64,000 bases of DNA from Pedobacter sp. FW305-3-2-15-E-R2A2 (GCF_038446955.1 NZ_CP151803.1:2108001-2172000), one strand, 5' to 3'; positions 45,111 to 54,220 are shown, counted from the first letter of the stretch. Numbers and translations are program-made. Notes: a model not told the origin generated them from the letters alone.

Positions 45111-46528
45111 TACTCGTTTATACCGCCGCCTAAAGCCGTATAAAGTTCCACATCAGCAGCTAAACGCTGACGTTTCAGATTGCTCAGCTCTAATTCACTT
45201 TGCAATAGATTTCCCTGAGCAAGGATAACTTCTAAATAAGTTGCCATGCCGCTTCCGAAAAGCATATTCGCATTTTTTATGGCCGAGCGGAGGGTGTTAA
45301 CCCGATTTTCGGCAATGGCAACCTGTTCTTTTAATCGGTTTGATTTTACCAGTGCATCTGAAACTTCAGTCACTGCCGTCAGCACCGTTTGTCTGAATTG
45401 TAAAACAGATTTTTCTCTTTCCAACTTTGCAATTTCAAAAGCTGTTTTCAGTTTTCTGCGTTGAAAAATAGGCTGTGTTACTGATCCTGCAACCATTCCG
45501 AATAAGGAACCAGGGATGTTAAACCAGTTACTTGCTTTGAAGGAGTTGAGTCCGCCATTGGCCGTAATGTTCAACGATGGATACATACTTGCCTGTGCAA
45601 TGCCTACAGATTCATTGGCAGCACGAAGTGCATATTCACTCGCCTTTACATCCGGACGGTTGTTCAGCAGGGCAACCGGATAACCAGTCGGCATTTGCTG
45701 AGCAGGCGCGATCTCATTCAGTTTCTTCATCCGGTTAATGGAAGAAGGGACTGTGCCTGTTAACAGACTGAGGGCATTTTCCTGAATGCTGATGCCTTGC
45801 TGAAGGGAAGGGATCAGCTGTGCCGAACTTAACTTTTGTGCTTCTGCCTGTTGAACCGCCAATATGGTAGTCAAACCTGCATCCCATTGTAATTTGGTCA
45901 TCCTTAAGGTGCTGTCGTTCAAAGCAAGTGTTCTGTTGGCGATCTGTAATTGCTCATCCAGCATCAACAGGTTGTAATAACCAGTGGCTACTCCGGATAC
46001 GAGTTTACTACGGATGGCTTTAGAAGCTTCACGTGTCTGAAGGTATTCCGATAAGGCCTTGGCTTTCATCCCCTTTAACTTACCAAAGAAACCGATTTCC
46101 CAGGAAAGGTTTAAAGCAGCATTGTAATCCTGTACCGACCTTGAACCGATAAACTGGCCGATACTCAAGCCGTTTAAGCTGTTTTTTGAAGGGGTACTGG
46201 AATTCGCCTGAATATTTAAGCCCAGTTCCGGAAGGAAATTCACTTTTGCTTCACGAAGGCTCTGATCTGCCTGTTCTATATTTTTTAGGGCGATCAGCAG
46301 GTCGAAATTGCGGGCATTCGCACTGTCGATCAGCGATTGTAATTCTGTATCGTTAAAAAACACTTTAGTGCTCAATGCCGCGACACTGCTGGAATCTGTC
46401 TTGGTATCTTCAGTTCTGAATTGCTGTGGAAGATTCATGCCTGGTCGGACATATTCCTTACCGACCTTGCATCCTGTAATCAGGATGGCTAAGGCGGTAA
46501 CGGTATATAATTTATGTAAGTGATTCAT
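45110..46528 (-). CDS. RND efflux system outer-membrane factor (OprM/TolC family)
   Basis: A 472-residue outer-membrane channel lipoprotein (hydrophobic residues 10-18, ITGC with Cys20). Long helical repeats and the NRPDVKASEYALRAANES motif mark the NodT/OprM branch. It forms the trimeric exit duct for the pump. It is the last gene of the operon, 2 bp after the permease stop. Confidence 0.95.
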   Translation of the reverse strand: MNHLHKLYTVTALAILITGCKVGKEYVRPGMNLPQQFRTEDTKTDSSSVAALSTKVFFNDTELQSLIDSANARNFDLLIALKNIEQADQSLREAKVNFLPELGLNIQANSSTPSKNSLNGLSIGQFIGSRSVQDYNAALNLSWEIGFFGKLKGMKAKALSEYLQTREASKAIRSKLVSGVATGYYNLLMLDEQLQIANRTLALNDSTLRMTKLQWDAGLTTILAVQQAEAQKLSSAQLIPSLQQGISIQENALSLLTGTVPSSINRMKKLNEIAPAQQMPTGYPVALLNNRPDVKASEYALRAANESVGIAQASMYPSLNITANGGLNSFKASNWFNIPGSLFGMVAGSVTQPIFQRRKLKTAFEIAKLEREKSVLQFRQTVLTAVTEVSDALVKSNRLKEQVAIAENRVNTLRSAIKNANMLFGSGMATYLEVILAQGNLLQSELELSNLKRQRLAADVELYTALGGGINE

Positions 46529-46530
46529 TG

Positions 46531-49500
46531 TTAATGTGATTTGTCCTCTTTTTTTGTTTCAACTACCGGTTTTCCGGTTACTTTTTCCTGTAAAGACTGG
46601 AAGACTACAAATAATACCGGAATGATAAACAGTCCGAGTACTACCCCTGCAAGCATTCCGCCGGCAGCACCTGTACTGATCGAGCGGTTACCCATGGCCG
46701 AACCACCTGTAGCAATCATCAGCGGGATCATTCCTGCTACGAAAGCCAGGGAAGTCATCAGGATCGGTCTCAGACGAAGTCTGGAACCTTCCAGGGCAGC
46801 AGCAATCAGCTCCATACCTTCTTTCCTGCGTTGTAAGGCAAATTCAATGATCAAAATGGCATTTTTTGCCAGCAATCCAATCAGCATGATCAATCCTACC
46901 TGCACATAGATGTTGTTGTCGATTCCGGCAATCTTGATGGCAATAAATACCCCTAATAATCCAGTAGGAATAGAAAGCATTACGGCCAGTGGCAAAATAT
47001 AACTTTCATATTGTGCGGCCAGCAGGAAGTAAACAAACAGGAGACTCAAACTCAAAATGAAAAGGGTTTGAGAACCTGAAGATTTCTCTTCTCTGGAAAG
47101 TCCGTTCCATTCATAACTGTATCCGTTAGGTAGTTTCTCAGCCAGCAGGGTTTCAATCTGCTCCATGATTTTACCATTGCTGACTCCCGGTTTCGCAATT
47201 GCGTTGACCGTAATGGAATTGAACAGGTTATAACGGTCTACAGATTCTGGTCCGTATACTCTTTTTACGGCTACCAGCTCACTTGCAGGAACCATTTTAC
47301 CCTGCGCATTTTTTACAAACACCATATTCAGGGATTCTTTATCGGTTCTGTACATTCCATCAGCTTTCACATTCACCCGGTAATATTTACCGAAACGGTT
47401 AAAGTCTGATGCCTGTGCACCACCATAATACACCTGAATGGTATTGAGCAATTCTCTCACACTAACACCCAGTTGTTTTGCTTTTTCATCATTTACTTCC
47501 AGTTCAAACTGCGGATAATCTGCTTTAAAAGTGGTAAAGGCTACGGCAATCCCATCCAGTCCGAACAACTGTCCGACAATCCCATTGGCCACACCACTGA
47601 ATTTCTGAAGGTTACCACCCGTTCTGTCCTGTAATACAAACTCAGCACCACCAATCGCACCATAACCTGCTACGGGAGGCATTCTGAATACACTTACGGT
47701 ACCTTCTTTTAAGGTCGCCATTTTCGCATTGATGAGGCCAATTACCCCGTCCATGTCCTGTACTTCACCTCTTTCTTTAGGCGCTTTCAGTTTACTGAAA
47801 CCTAAGCCATAAGCCGGACTCGATGAATTACTCATGATGTTGAAACCAGATACACTCGTTACGTTTTTCACGGCATCAAATGTTCTCAAGGTAGAATCGA
47901 CCCTTTTGATGAATTTCGTAGTCCGGTCTAATCCGGTACCGGAAGGCATCGTTAAGGAATAGATAATGAAACTATCATCCTCATTTGGAACAAATCCTTT
48001 AGGCGTCGTGTTCATCATATAGAACGTAATACCGGTTACCAGGGCCAGCGCAGCCAGACTCAACCATTTGAATCTGATCAGGAATTTCAGGCTTCCGATA
48101 TATTTATCTGTCATTCTGTTGAATGAAGTATTGAATGCACTGAAGAACCTTTTAGAGAAGCCTTCTTTTTTACCTGCTTTTTCGGCATGGTTATTTTTTA
48201 AGAACAGTGCACATAAAGCCGGACTTAAAGTCAAGGCATTTACTGCCGAGATCAGAATCGCAATCGCCAGGGTAAAGGCAAACTGCTTATAGAAAATCCC
48301 GGATGAACCTTCCATAAATCCGATAGGAAGGAACACTGCGGCCATCACCAGGGTAATGGATACAATGGCGCCTGTAATCTCACTCATCGCGGAATATGTG
48401 GCTTCACGGGCGGTCATATGTGTGCCTTCCATCTTCGCATGGACCGCTTCCACCACCACAATCGCATCATCGACTACAATCCCAATGGCCAGTACCAGTG
48501 CGAAAAGTGTCAATACGTTGACGGTAAAACCAATCATTTGCAGGAAGAAGAAGGTACCGATGATCGCTACCGGAACCGCAATCGCAGGGATCAGGGTAGA
48601 CCGGAAATCCTGAAGGAAAATAAATACCACAATAAATACCAGCACGAAGGCTTCAATCAGGGTTGTTTTTACCTGGCTGATCGACTCGTCCAGTCTTTCC
48701 TTGGTACTTTGTAAGATGTCATATTTTATCCCTTTTGGAAATGATTTCTCCGCTTTGATCAGTGATTTACGAACCTGAATTTCAATGTCGTTCGCATTGG
48801 AACCACTGGCCTGCAGGATCCCTAAAGTTACGGCATCTTTACCGTTCATTTTGGAGTCACTGCTATAACTCGCTGCACCAAATTCAATCCTGGCCACATC
48901 CTTTAAACGAAGGATACCGCCATCCGGATTGGATTTAATGATCAGGTCTTCATATTGCTCAGGAAGGTTTAACTTTCCTTTATACTTCACTACATATTCT
49001 ATCGCCTCTTTAGATTCTTCCCCAAACTTTCCCGGAGCAGTTTCCAAACTCTGGTCATTTATCGCTGCGGTTACTTCGCCTGGAGTAAGGTTGTTGGCCG
49101 ACATTTTCTGCGGATTCAACCAAACCCTCATCGAGTAATCTTTGGAACCGAAGATCTGTACCTGACCTACACCCTGAATCCTTTTTAATTCAGGAACAAG
49201 GTTGATCTTGGTGTAATTCTGAAGGAACTTCTCATCGTATTTCGCTTTGTCTTCACTGTAAATGTTGAAGTACATGACGTTACTGTTCTGTTGTTTCGAT
49301 GTACTGATCCCCGCCAGTAATACCTCTGCAGGCATCTGACTATTGATCTGTGAAACCCTGTTCTGCACGTTTACTGCGGCCTGATCGGGGTTGGTACCTT
49401 GTTTAAAAACAATTGAGATGGAGAAGGAACCGTCATTACTGGCGGAAGATTTCATGTAATCCATGTTTTCCACTCCATTGATGGATTCCTCTAAAGGCGT

Positions 49501-49686
49501 AATTACGGAACGGACTACCGCCTCACTGTTTCCTCCGGGATAACTCCCTGAAACCATCACCGTGGGCGGGGCGATGTCGGGAAACTGGGTAATTGGAAGA
49601 CGGGTCAGACCTACGATCCCCAGCAAGACCAGCAGGATAGAGATTACCGTAGCCAATACCGGCCTTCTTATAATAGATTGTAACAT
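46531..49686 (-). CDS. RND multidrug efflux permease (AcrB/HAE1 family)
   Basis: A 1051-residue proton-driven pump with 12 membrane helices and two large periplasmic domains. The proton-relay aspartates are in GIVVDDAIVVVEAV (helix 4), and a further conserved stretch reads GLLAKNAILIIEFA in helix 10. Length is standard. It expels drugs, bile-like compounds or dyes with the adaptor and outer-membrane factor encoded on either side. Expression is probably driven by the LytTR pair upstream. Confidence 0.97.
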   Translation of the reverse strand: MLQSIIRRPVLATVISILLVLLGIVGLTRLPITQFPDIAPPTVMVSGSYPGGNSEAVVRSVITPLEESINGVENMDYMKSSASNDGSFSISIVFKQGTNPDQAAVNVQNRVSQINSQMPAEVLLAGISTSKQQNSNVMYFNIYSEDKAKYDEKFLQNYTKINLVPELKRIQGVGQVQIFGSKDYSMRVWLNPQKMSANNLTPGEVTAAINDQSLETAPGKFGEESKEAIEYVVKYKGKLNLPEQYEDLIIKSNPDGGILRLKDVARIEFGAASYSSDSKMNGKDAVTLGILQASGSNANDIEIQVRKSLIKAEKSFPKGIKYDILQSTKERLDESISQVKTTLIEAFVLVFIVVFIFLQDFRSTLIPAIAVPVAIIGTFFFLQMIGFTVNVLTLFALVLAIGIVVDDAIVVVEAVHAKMEGTHMTAREATYSAMSEITGAIVSITLVMAAVFLPIGFMEGSSGIFYKQFAFTLAIAILISAVNALTLSPALCALFLKNNHAEKAGKKEGFSKRFFSAFNTSFNRMTDKYIGSLKFLIRFKWLSLAALALVTGITFYMMNTTPKGFVPNEDDSFIIYSLTMPSGTGLDRTTKFIKRVDSTLRTFDAVKNVTSVSGFNIMSNSSSPAYGLGFSKLKAPKERGEVQDMDGVIGLINAKMATLKEGTVSVFRMPPVAGYGAIGGAEFVLQDRTGGNLQKFSGVANGIVGQLFGLDGIAVAFTTFKADYPQFELEVNDEKAKQLGVSVRELLNTIQVYYGGAQASDFNRFGKYYRVNVKADGMYRTDKESLNMVFVKNAQGKMVPASELVAVKRVYGPESVDRYNLFNSITVNAIAKPGVSNGKIMEQIETLLAEKLPNGYSYEWNGLSREEKSSGSQTLFILSLSLLFVYFLLAAQYESYILPLAVMLSIPTGLLGVFIAIKIAGIDNNIYVQVGLIMLIGLLAKNAILIIEFALQRRKEGMELIAAALEGSRLRLRPILMTSLAFVAGMIPLMIATGGSAMGNRSISTGAAGGMLAGVVLGLFIIPVLFVVFQSLQEKVTGKPVVETKKEDKSH

Positions 49687-49710
49687 GTTGATTTCGTATT
49701 AAAATGTAAA

Positions 49711-50898
49711 TTATTGTGCGCGGTAAACGCTGTCCGTATTCAGAGGCTTAGGTTTAATTACTGCTTCTTCAGCCAGACCATCAAGTCCTGAAAACACAAT
49801 GGTTTCTCCTTTTTTCAGACCATCACTGATCAGGTAATTGTTGCCGCTTTTTCCGGAAACCGTAATCGCCCTGCGTTGCAGTTTATTGCCTGGTCCAACG
49901 AAGTAGACAAAGATTTTGTCCTGTACATCCATCGTAGAGGCCTTAGGAACCATCAATGCCTGAGCATGAGTTTCTTCTAAACGTACTTTTCCGGTATTGC
50001 CCGAACGTAAAAGACCCTGAGGGTTAGGGAAGACTGCCCTTAAACTAATGGAACCCGTGTTTTTGTCAAACTGACCATCTACAATCTGAATCTTTCCTTT
50101 TTGAGGATAAGTCGTTCCATCGGCAAGGATTAAACTTACCGGAGGTAGTTTTTTCAATTTCTCTGCCATGGAAGATCCTGGAATCTGTGCGTTGAAATGC
50201 AGGAATGCAGGTTCGCTCATTGCGAAATAAGTATACACTTCTCTGGTATCAGATAAGGTAGTCATCGGCTCTGCATCACCTTTGCTGATCAGGTTACCTA
50301 CTCTTTTAGGGATTTTACCAATAAAACCGGAGATCGGAGCTTTAATCAGGGAGAACCCAATATTGATCTTTGCCGAAGCAATCGTTGATTTCGCCTGTGA
50401 TACTGCGGCCTGGGCTTCGCTGAAGTTGGCTTGAGCAGTGCTCAGCTGTACTTCTGAAACCACTTTATTTTTAACCAATGGGGTGATCTTATCCACTTCA
50501 ATCTGTGCAGTGCGCAATCTTGCTTTTGCAGACTCCATACTGGCATTTGCGGTATTCAGTTGTTCCTGATATACCCGGTCATTGATTTTAAATAAAGGTT
50601 GTCCGGCTTGTACATGGGCACCTTCGTCGACAAATATTTTGTCCAGGTAACCGTCTACCTGAGGACGGATGTCTACATTCACCTTTCCTTCAATCGAAGC
50701 GGAGTAATCCGTAAAGGTGACCGCAGGCTGTTCCATCACACTGATAACCGGGATTTCTGCCGGAGGGGGAGCTCCTGCACCAGCTGCCTGTTCGTTTGCT
50801 CCTTTCGAACCGCAACTGCTTAAAAGAGCTGCAGGGAAAAGCAAGGATAATAATAGTAAGTATCGCTTTTGATTTTTGGGGGTTGGAGGGAAAGACAT
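49711..50898 (-). CDS. RND efflux periplasmic adaptor (AcrA/MexA family)
   Basis: A 395-residue membrane-fusion lipoprotein: signal with LLSSC (cysteine near residue 29), a biotinyl-lipoyl-like domain (GYLDKIFVDEGAHVQAGQPLF), an alpha-helical hairpin (about 115-180), and beta-barrel parts. It links the permease to the outer-membrane channel. First gene of the three-gene pump operon. A -7 box lies about 36 bp before the ATG, and LytTR-type repeats lie just beyond. Confidence 0.95.
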   Translation of the reverse strand: MSFPPTPKNQKRYLLLLSLLFPAALLSSCGSKGANEQAAGAGAPPPAEIPVISVMEQPAVTFTDYSASIEGKVNVDIRPQVDGYLDKIFVDEGAHVQAGQPLFKINDRVYQEQLNTANASMESAKARLRTAQIEVDKITPLVKNKVVSEVQLSTAQANFSEAQAAVSQAKSTIASAKINIGFSLIKAPISGFIGKIPKRVGNLISKGDAEPMTTLSDTREVYTYFAMSEPAFLHFNAQIPGSSMAEKLKKLPPVSLILADGTTYPQKGKIQIVDGQFDKNTGSISLRAVFPNPQGLLRSGNTGKVRLEETHAQALMVPKASTMDVQDKIFVYFVGPGNKLQRRAITVSGKSGNNYLISDGLKKGETIVFSGLDGLAEEAVIKPKPLNTDSVYRAQ

Positions 50899-50933
50899 TG
50901 CTTTTATAATTTATGTTCTTTTAAAAATGAATG

Positions 50934-50941
50934 CAAAAATA
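50934..50941 (-). promoter_or_regulatory. Candidate -7 promoter box of the efflux operon
   Basis: TATTTTTG followed by C on the minus strand, a full TAnnTTTGC match, giving a leader of about 30 nt. No -33 TTG is seen, as expected for an activator-dependent promoter. Confidence 0.45.
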
Positions 50942-50973
50942 AAATCTTACACGCGCGCTATTCTTATTAAATG

Positions 50974-51026
50974 ACCGAAATGGCCATAATCGTTACTGAA
51001 ACGGTAAAAATCAATAACTGAAATTC
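50974..51026 (-). promoter_or_regulatory. LytTR-type direct repeats upstream of the efflux promoter
   Basis: ACCGAAATGG (50974-50983) and ACTGAAACGG (50995-51004) are direct repeats 21 bp apart; a weaker third, ACTGAAATTC, starts at 51017. On the minus strand they read CCGTTTCAGT and CCATTTCGGT. Paired roughly 10-bp repeats two helical turns apart are the known LytTR-domain site layout. Confidence 0.5.
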
Positions 51027-51044
51027 TGAAGATATCGCTTGGTG

Positions 51045-51803
51045 TTAGCGGTCAAGCCAGGCCTTGAATTGCCCCGATTTTTCCTTACTAATGATGATTT
51101 CGCCGGCGCTCTTGCTCTTCAGAATCACCTTCAATTTACCATTAAAATAATTATGAATCGAAAGAATACTGTTCACAAAAATCATATGCTGACGGTTGGC
51201 GCGAAAAAAGCAGACCGGATCCAGCTGGTCTTCCAGCTCGTCCATCGTAAAGGGAACGATGATATCGGTATTGTCGTCCAGCACAAGATGGGTGATCTTA
51301 TGCTCGGAATAAATATAGTCAATGGAAGAAACAAGAATGGTTTTGTAGCCGTCCTTATAAGGTAACAAAAAGCGGGAGCGGTAAATGACAGATTTGGATT
51401 TGATATAATCTACCAGCTGATCCAACGCTTTATTGGGATTACTCTCCTGCAAGATATGGTCGTACAAACCCAGCGCATCTTTCAGTTCGTTTTTTTCTAT
51501 CGGTTTTAACAGATAGGCGAGGCTGTAGATTTTGAAAGCACGGAGGGCATATTCATCGTAAGCCGTGGTAAAGATTACCGGGCAATGTAATTCTACTTTT
51601 GGAAATATTTCAAAGCATAATCCGTCTCCGAGTCTGATGTCCATCATGATCAGGTCGGGATGAGGATTTTGTGTCAGGTAGTTTACACTTTCTTCTACAC
51701 TGGCCAAGACACCCGTAATGACCGCATCGTCTCTGATCTCTGCCAGTAATTTGATCAGTCGGTTGGCATTTGGTTTTTCGTCTTCGATGATTAGAATATT
51801 CAT
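51045..51803 (-). CDS. LytTR-family response regulator
   Basis: A 252-residue regulator: receiver domain with phospho-acceptor Asp55 in DLIMMDIRLGDG, acidic pair in IIEDEKPN, and conserved Thr and Lys (FTTAYDEYALRAF, LLKPIEKNEL); and a C-terminal LytTR DNA-binding domain (about 150-252, with IYSEHKITHLV and FFRANRQHMIFVNSI). It lies 39 bp after its cognate kinase and 146 bp upstream of the efflux operon on the same strand, so it probably activates the pump genes. Confidence 0.95.
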   Translation of the reverse strand: MNILIIEDEKPNANRLIKLLAEIRDDAVITGVLASVEESVNYLTQNPHPDLIMMDIRLGDGLCFEIFPKVELHCPVIFTTAYDEYALRAFKIYSLAYLLKPIEKNELKDALGLYDHILQESNPNKALDQLVDYIKSKSVIYRSRFLLPYKDGYKTILVSSIDYIYSEHKITHLVLDDNTDIIVPFTMDELEDQLDPVCFFRANRQHMIFVNSILSIHNYFNGKLKVILKSKSAGEIIISKEKSGQFKAWLDR

Positions 51804-51842
51804 ATTTCGGGAGCTAAGTTGCGGAGCTATAATGTTGCGAAG

Positions 51843-52967
51843 CTATAACGGAAGTAAAGGTAGGTAAACAGCAAAAGAATTTTCGTCTTCTATGATAGAA
51901 GGCAGGTTTTCTGATAGCAGGGCATATCTGCTCCTGATGTTCTGAAGGCCGATACGGGCGGAAGGAATGGCCAGTTTTATCCTTTGCAGGTTATTACTCA
52001 CTACAATGTGTGCGTCTGTATTGTAAATTTTGATGTGCAGGGGATTGGTTTTTGTTGCCGCATTGTGTTTAATGGCATTTTCAATCAGCAGTTGCAGCGT
52101 GATAGGAGGGATCCCTCTTCCGTCATCATTGGTAATGTCCACAGAGATCGTCACATTTTCTCCGTACCTGATGCGGATCAGGTATAAATAAGCATCTACG
52201 AAAATCAATTCTTCCTCCAGGGAAACAATGTTTTTATTCAGGTTCACAATCATATACCGGTATACCCGGGAAAGGTTCCTTAGAAAAACTTCTGCTTTTA
52301 ACTGATCTTCTGAAATCAGCTCGGATAAGGTGCTGAAGTTATTAAACATAAAATGAGGATCAAGCTGCAGTTTCAGCGATTGCAGCTCAGCCTGCATTGC
52401 AATTTCTTTAAATTCCGCTGTTTTTAGTTTTAATTCTGTGGCTTCAATCATGGTGGTTTTCCATTTTTGCAGCAGGAAATTTCCGGTGGTTACCGCACTG
52501 ATCAAAATGCCCATGATGACACATACATAGACAAACTGAAGACTGTTAAGTTCTTCCTCAAAAGTGAGTTTTTCTTCATAAGTATAAATGAAAGAGCCGA
52601 CAAAATACAACAGGATCATCAAAATGATGACGAAAATGATCTGAAGGAGTAGCTGGATGCTGAAACGCGTAAATGGTTTCTCCGTCCAGGGAATGATTTT
52701 ATCCAGCATCACCGAATTCAGGACACTCAATTCAAAGATCAATCCGCAGAAGATCATGGTCAGCCCGGCATCCGTTAGCATCTCTAAAACCGGTCTGCTA
52801 AAATAATGTTTGTAATAAGCACTGTAAGGGTTGAGCAGGTAGGACAACAGATTCAAAACAAGAAACAACAGGGGGATCGTGATAAACCTGAGGTATTTGT
52901 TGACTGGTCTTGGGAATAGGTCTTTTGACTTGCTCATTGTACGGTTAAATGTTCTTTTATTCTCCAA
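51843..52967 (-). CDS. LytS/YpdA-type sensor histidine kinase
   Basis: A 374-residue membrane kinase. Four hydrophobic segments lie in residues 22-175 (for example FITIPLLFLVLNLLSYLL and LLLQIIFVIILMILLYFVG). The His_kinase domain has LDPHFMFNNF with the phosphorylated histidine, and the ATP-binding part has LQLLIENAIKHN and GLQNIRSRY. It partners with the LytTR regulator just downstream. A small gene of unknown function ends 2 bp before its start. Confidence 0.94.
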   Translation of the reverse strand: MENKRTFNRTMSKSKDLFPRPVNKYLRFITIPLLFLVLNLLSYLLNPYSAYYKHYFSRPVLEMLTDAGLTMIFCGLIFELSVLNSVMLDKIIPWTEKPFTRFSIQLLLQIIFVIILMILLYFVGSFIYTYEEKLTFEEELNSLQFVYVCVIMGILISAVTTGNFLLQKWKTTMIEATELKLKTAEFKEIAMQAELQSLKLQLDPHFMFNNFSTLSELISEDQLKAEVFLRNLSRVYRYMIVNLNKNIVSLEEELIFVDAYLYLIRIRYGENVTISVDITNDDGRGIPPITLQLLIENAIKHNAATKTNPLHIKIYNTDAHIVVSNNLQRIKLAIPSARIGLQNIRSRYALLSENLPSIIEDENSFAVYLPLLPL

Positions 52968-52969
52968 AA

Positions 52970-53308
52970 TTACATAAAATGAGAGTGATCGCTGGTGTTT
53001 AACAAGGTATTCCTGCCGGAAAATAGAAAATGGTTGATGAACTCCGAGCCGTTTTGCATTCTTTTCTCCATAATCGCATTGATCAGGTCGTAAGGTGTTT
53101 TTATGGCTTGCTCCTCCGGAAAACTAAAAGAGATGTGGAAACAGTCTTCCAGTCTGTTGAACAACCGGCTCCGCTCATAAGGAAGGAGTTCCAGCTTTTT
53201 CTCCGGATCAGGATTTAGAAGACCAGGCTTATCCGTCCCGAATTCCATTTTAAGTAGGAGGTTGAGCTGGAGGTAGATCCTGATGAAAGTGAAGATAGGA
53301 ATGATCAT
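52970..53308 (-). CDS. Small protein of unknown function
   Basis: A protein of 112 residues (or 92 if it begins at Met21, 53248). I do not recognise it. The part RLEDCFHISFSFPEEQAIKT followed by PYDLINAIMEK looks like the second half of an acyl-carrier-protein fold, but no serine sits in a DSL motif, so it cannot be a normal phosphopantetheine carrier. It abuts the LytS-type kinase gene by 2 bp, so it is probably co-transcribed with the two-component system. Confidence 0.6.
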   Translation of the reverse strand: MIIPIFTFIRIYLQLNLLLKMEFGTDKPGLLNPDPEKKLELLPYERSRLFNRLEDCFHISFSFPEEQAIKTPYDLINAIMEKRMQNGSEFINHFLFSGRNTLLNTSDHSHFM

Positions 53309-53324
53309 ATTTTTTTGGAAAACA

Positions 53325-53364
53325 GCAGATCGGATTGTGGTTTTATACCCACAATCCGACCTGC
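53325..53364 (-). terminator. Terminator-like hairpin after the porin gene
   Basis: A 16-bp stem with one mismatch (53325-53340 with 53349-53364) and an 8-nt loop. The T tract after it on the minus strand is short (TGTTTTCC), so efficiency is uncertain. Confidence 0.55.
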
Positions 53365-53388
53365 TTTGAGAAAATCAATTAATAAGGT

Positions 53389-53958
53389 TTACAAAGGGAT
53401 TGCATAGCCGATAGTGGCAATAATTCCTCTGTTTTTTACTTTGTTAGCCGCTTTGCTGAGGTCGGTTAATCCTAGTGCATATCTGCCGTCTACGATGAAC
53501 TTTCCAGGGCCTGCAGGAATCGCTACACCTGCACCCATCTGGATACCAAAGTCTAGTTTCTGAACTTTACCTCCATAAAATGCCTGCAATTTGTCTTTAT
53601 CAGACAATAAAAGGGAGATTGACGGACCTGCATTTACATAGACTGGTCCAAAGCTATATTTTGCCAGTACCGGCAGTTCGAGGTAGTTCAGATTTTGTTT
53701 TACGGTAATGTTCCCGTTTTTAATTTTCGTTCCTTCACTCACATAGTTTAGCTCTGGCTGAATGGAGAAGTCACTTTTAGCAACCTGAAAATTAACGCCT
53801 AATCCGGCGCTGAAACCTACTTTGTTTTTTTCTCCATTCGTATTGCTGATGGATTGTTTGCTGATGCTAATCCCTGCTTTAGGAATCAGTTCAATCTTCT
53901 GGGCTTTCACAGCTCCGATACTCAAAACCATTACAGTTGATAATAATAATTTTTTCAT
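53389..53958 (-). CDS. Small outer-membrane beta-barrel (porin family) protein
   Basis: A 189-residue exported protein: signal peptide (residues 1-19, cleavage after VKA), then about eight amphipathic beta-strands with the pattern PKAGISISKQSI, GFSAGLGVNFQV, FSIQPELNYVSEG, YLELPVLAKYSFG and a last strand ending in GYAIPL. This is the PorT-like/OMP_b-brl_2 group, function unknown. Its ATG overlaps the stop of a 17-codon upstream ORF (TAATG), suggesting translational coupling. Confidence 0.9.
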   Translation of the reverse strand: MKKLLLSTVMVLSIGAVKAQKIELIPKAGISISKQSISNTNGEKNKVGFSAGLGVNFQVAKSDFSIQPELNYVSEGTKIKNGNITVKQNLNYLELPVLAKYSFGPVYVNAGPSISLLLSDKDKLQAFYGGKVQKLDFGIQMGAGVAIPAGPGKFIVDGRYALGLTDLSKAANKVKNRGIIATIGYAIPL

Positions 53959-54011
53959 TAGAATATATTGTTGTTTAATGGTAATGAAGCGATCATGATC
54001 TTTGTAGTCAT
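53958..54011 (-). CDS. 17-residue leader peptide upstream of the porin gene
   Basis: The peptide reads MTTKIMIASLPLNNNIF. Its stop TAA shares one base with the porin ATG (TAATG), a classical coupling arrangement. A homologous 14-residue start, [14 protein letters not shown], is encoded upstream of queA at 22038, and amino-acid similarity is kept in frame. The start codon sits in the loop of an 11-bp hairpin (53992-54002 with 54024-54034). Conservation of both reading frame and position argues that it is translated, but no function is known. Confidence 0.5.
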   Translation of the reverse strand: MTTKIMIASLPLNNNIF

Positions 54012-54022
54012 TTCGTGATTTG
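53968..54022 (-). repeat. Leader-peptide repeat, copy 1 (upstream of the porin gene)
   Basis: About 84% identical over 55 nt to 21995-22049, without gaps. Both copies are oriented the same way to the minus-strand gene that follows, and both place the peptide ATG at the same offset. Confidence 0.75.
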
Positions 54023-54163
54023 CAAGATCATGATGGATTCATGATTATTTATTTTGTTGATGCAATGATAGGGAATGTTCCTGCCGGCCAATACCGGAAA
54101 GAGACTCAGCTGACTAAATTTGCAACTCAACCGTATAAATTAAATCCTCAACTGATCGGGCCT

Positions 54164-54201
54164 GAAAAAAGAAAACCCCGCTATTGGTCAATAGCAGGGT
54201 T
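54164..54201 (-). terminator. Rho-independent terminator of the YtxH-like gene
   Basis: A 12-bp stem with one wobble (54174-54185 with 54190-54201), 4-nt loop, followed on the minus strand by TTTTCTTTTTT. Confidence 0.85.
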
Positions 54202-54220
54202 CATTCGTCGTAAAAAATAC

